DNA of 31,272 bases from JBDKVA01 sp039679375. Lineage in GTDB: Bacteria > Bacillota > Clostridia > Acetivibrionales > DTU013. Location: positions 1 to 31,272 of the forward strand of contig JBDKVA010000139.1 in NCBI GenBank assembly GCA_039679375.1. The letters are read 5' to 3'. Position numbers and translations under genes: made by a program. The notes under the pieces were generated by a model. It searched no databases and was not told the origin of the DNA. It saw only the letters and a program-made list of their open reading frames with translations. Positions 28,912 through 31,272 of this stretch are shown here, in pieces; position 1 is the stretch's first letter; every line of letters begins with the position of its first letter.

Positions 28912-31272
28912 ATGGGAAAAGGTTCAATGAGAACAGTACTGTCAAAACAAAGCTGTGGGAAGTTTTTTTGCGTATTTTTAGTAATTTTAATGGTCGTCAC
29001 AATATTACCGTTAAATCCGGCAGTATATGCATCGGATGAATTTGACGGCCTGAGGGAGAAGTACAGAAAAAAATTAACCGGATATGATCTGGCAAATCCT
29101 TATGATCCAACCGACCCGTATATCAGTGATAAAATAGATAAGATTGACGACCTGATAAACCAATATTGGCCTTCGATGAACAAAACAACCTATACATGGG
29201 ACGATTTGGAAGAATCCAGCGCGACCAGTACGCAAGATAAAGGCACGATTATAGGAAGGCTGAAATCAATGGCGCTTGGATGGGCTACTTTGGGTTCATT
29301 CTATTATAATGACACGCGGCTCCTTGACGACATAAAAAACGGATTAGATTGGTTTTATGCCAACCGCTACAATCCGTCTGTGGATATGAGTGATCATTGG
29401 TATCAAAGGGTCATAGGCATTCCTATGAGTTTAAATGATTGTGTAATCCTGCTTTACGACCAGTTGTCGGCAACGCAGAAGGGCAATTATATGGATGCCG
29501 TAAATTATTTTTGTCCTTCAGTTTATTCATTATCCGACGCGGGCAATCCTTTTTCCGGAGCAAACCGGGCAGAGGTGTGCAAGGTTGTCGGCATACGCGC
29601 GATCATTGCCAAGGATTCGGCCAAGCTGCAGGAATCCTCTGAAGGGCTTGACGAAATTTTCAATTATGTATCAATCGGTGATGAAGGCGGTTTTTTAACC
29701 GACGGAACATATATCCAGCATACATATTATCCTTATGCCGGAGGCTACGGCCTGAGTCTCATCAAAAGTATTACCGAGATGTTGTGGCTTTTAGGCGGGT
29801 CGACATGGGATAATACGGCGTCGAACAGGAATAATGTCTATGACTGGGTGTTTAATGCATATGAACCTGTGATGTATAAAGGGCGTATCCTTGAATCCGT
29901 TAAAGGCAGGTCTATATCAAAATCAACTCAAGTGCCGGTCAACGGCGAGTATCTTGACGGATTGCTCAAGCTGGCGGAAATACCGTCAAATCCATATAAA
30001 GATACGTTCAAAAGCTTATTAAAATACCACCTGCAAAATGGTTTTCTGGATACTTATTTCAGGTCATACAGCATATGGAGCATCGTAAAAGCCAAAAGCG
30101 TCCTTGATGATAGTTCAGTTGCCCCCGCGGCCGGACTGACGGGGAATTACCAGTTTTACAACGGAGCCAGAGCCGTGCACAAGACTCTAAATTGGACGTT
30201 CGACCTTGCCATGCATTCTAAACGGATTCGAAACTATGAAAGTACGATGGGCGAAAATATAAGAGCATGGTATACGGCAGATGGAATGACCTATATTTAT
30301 CAGGACCCATCCGATTATAGTTTTAATTTCTGGCCGACAGTGGACCCGCACCGGATGCCCGGCACCACAGTAGAACGCAATATAAATCGCGCAGACTCCA
30401 TAAGCGGCTCAAGATTGCCCAACAGCTGGGTCGGAGGAGTATCGCTGGAAGGTTTATATGGTACTGCCGGAATGGATTTCAAGCAGCATATTTATCCGAA
30501 TGATCCTCCTTCCAATGAGAATGTTAAAGCAAAGAAATCCTGGTTTATGTTCGATGATGAAGTGGTGGCTCTGGGAGCGGGCATTACAAGCACATCGGGA
30601 CTTGTAACCGAAACTGTTTTCGAAAACAGGGCTATTAATTCACAGGGTAATAATACTCTCACGGTCAATGGCGCAACAAAATCCTCCTCCCTTGGCTGGT
30701 CGGAAACAATGAACGGCGTAAACTGGATGCATCTGGACGGCACAGGCGGGTATGTATTCCCCGGCAGTACGCAGGTAAAAGGCTTGAGAGAGAAGCGGGA
30801 AGGCGAATGGTATGACATAAACCACTATGTATACGATCTGGCAGACGACGATTTTAACAGCACAGCCCAGGCAGGAGTCTGGCAAAGGGTGCGGGAAGAC
30901 AGCGCAAAGCACGCCTTGACGGGCGAGGCCCTGAACATTACAACCACGCAGGGTACTATAGACGGGGCGACAAACACCACAAAGAATATTTTGCTGGCCG
31001 CGGCGCCGGTATATGATTTTTATACCGATACAAAGCTTACCTTCTCGACCACGACCCAGGGACAGAAAGCCGGATTGATCATATATCAGGATGACGACAA
31101 TTTTGTTTACATATCCCGCGTTTTTACCGGCTCGGGACAGCAAATAAGAACGGCAAGCGAAATCGGCGGCGTAACTGAAATCAATACCTTTTCCGATACG
31201 TATGGCGCGTCGGTTTATTTCAAAATTGAAAAAAGCGGCAGCAATTATTCGCTGTATGCAAGTAGCAACGGT
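28912..31272 (+). CDS. Secreted polysaccharide lyase family 8 enzyme, 3' end cut by the window
   Basis: The enzyme beta-eliminates uronic-acid polysaccharides (hyaluronan, chondroitin or xanthan side chains). A signal peptide spans about 1-40 (cleavage after AVYA). The alpha-helical catalytic domain holds the expected tetrad: N218 (SGANRAEVCKVVGIRA), H270 and Y279 (QHTYYPYAGGYG) and R333 (KGRSISKSTQVP). The central beta region begins near 490 (SWVGGVSLEGLYGTAGM). From residue 645 (DDDFN) sequence resembling a concanavalin-like domain appears (AGLIIYQDDDNFVYISR). ATG 28912 follows GGGAGG. 787 codons are open to the window end, so the protein is incomplete. The substrate is not determined. Confidence 0.88.
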   Translation, partial: MGKGSMRTVLSKQSCGKFFCVFLVILMVVTILPLNPAVYASDEFDGLREKYRKKLTGYDLANPYDPTDPYISDKIDKIDDLINQYWPSMNKTTYTWDDLEESSATSTQDKGTIIGRLKSMALGWATLGSFYYNDTRLLDDIKNGLDWFYANRYNPSVDMSDHWYQRVIGIPMSLNDCVILLYDQLSATQKGNYMDAVNYFCPSVYSLSDAGNPFSGANRAEVCKVVGIRAIIAKDSAKLQESSEGLDEIFNYVSIGDEGGFLTDGTYIQHTYYPYAGGYGLSLIKSITEMLWLLGGSTWDNTASNRNNVYDWVFNAYEPVMYKGRILESVKGRSISKSTQVPVNGEYLDGLLKLAEIPSNPYKDTFKSLLKYHLQNGFLDTYFRSYSIWSIVKAKSVLDDSSVAPAAGLTGNYQFYNGARAVHKTLNWTFDLAMHSKRIRNYESTMGENIRAWYTADGMTYIYQDPSDYSFNFWPTVDPHRMPGTTVERNINRADSISGSRLPNSWVGGVSLEGLYGTAGMDFKQHIYPNDPPSNENVKAKKSWFMFDDEVVALGAGITSTSGLVTETVFENRAINSQGNNTLTVNGATKSSSLGWSETMNGVNWMHLDGTGGYVFPGSTQVKGLREKREGEWYDINHYVYDLADDDFNSTAQAGVWQRVREDSAKHALTGEALNITTTQGTIDGATNTTKNILLAAAPVYDFYTDTKLTFSTTTQGQKAGLIIYQDDDNFVYISRVFTGSGQQIRTASEIGGVTEINTFSDTYGASVYFKIEKSGSNYSLYASSNG

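Noticed and set aside
30492..31143. Long open frames on the minus strand inside the lyase gene
   Set aside because: They lie opposite a clear family-8 lyase, have no ribosome-binding site or recognisable motif, and follow the codon pattern of the plus strand.

Overview
The window looks like chromosomal DNA of a low- to mid-GC Gram-positive anaerobe of the class Clostridia (Bacillota). The evidence is the S10/spc/alpha ribosomal gene order, strong AGGAGG ribosome-binding sites, frequent TTG and GTG starts, a zinc-type S14, a KOW protein between map and infA, and LplB/LplC-type sugar permeases paired with membrane-spanning AraC regulators. The genus cannot be fixed from the sequence; a relationship to Ruminiclostridium-like or Oscillospiraceae-like lineages is a guess.

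Positions 1-13.4 kb hold the distal S10 operon and the spc and alpha operons, all on the + strand: rplV, rpsC, rplP, rpmC, rpsQ, rplN, rplX, rplE, rpsN, rpsH, rplF, rplR, rpsE, rpmD, rplO, secY, adk, map, a KOW protein, infA, rpmJ, then (after a terminator, promoter and foldable leader) rpsM, rpsK, rpsD, rpoA and rplQ. Ribosomal proteins, protein export, N-terminal Met removal and RNA polymerase alpha are therefore co-expressed in the usual bacterial way. Oddities are an N-terminally extended L22, an L17 with about 50 extra internal residues, and a MetAP in which the second His of the GHGIG...H motif is Trp.

Positions 13.4-16.6 kb are a junction. ecfA1 follows rplQ as usual, but the expected ecfA2-ecfT-truA-rplM-rpsI block is absent. 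Instead come ridA (+), an RsmC/YbxB-like methyltransferase (-) with a strongly foldable leader, and an SGNH/GDSL esterase (+) with a near-consensus promoter. Two 62-nt copies of an imperfect repeat lie in inverted orientation on either side of ecfA1-ridA.

Positions 16.6-31.3 kb form a polysaccharide-uptake region built from two similar modules. Each has a divergent transmembrane AraC-type regulator (-), an LplB-type permease, an LplC/YtcP-type permease and a lipoprotein solute-binding protein (+), with an intergenic stem-loop just before the binding-protein gene. Downstream of module 2 is a secreted family-8 polysaccharide lyase (hyaluronate/chondroitin/xanthan lyase type), cut by the window end, with a concanavalin-like domain apparently inserted in its central beta domain. 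A plausible model is that the lyase depolymerises an acidic polysaccharide outside the cell, the two importers take up the oligosaccharides using an ATPase encoded elsewhere, and the two membrane sensors switch on their own module. No tRNA, rRNA, CRISPR array, transposase or phage gene was seen.
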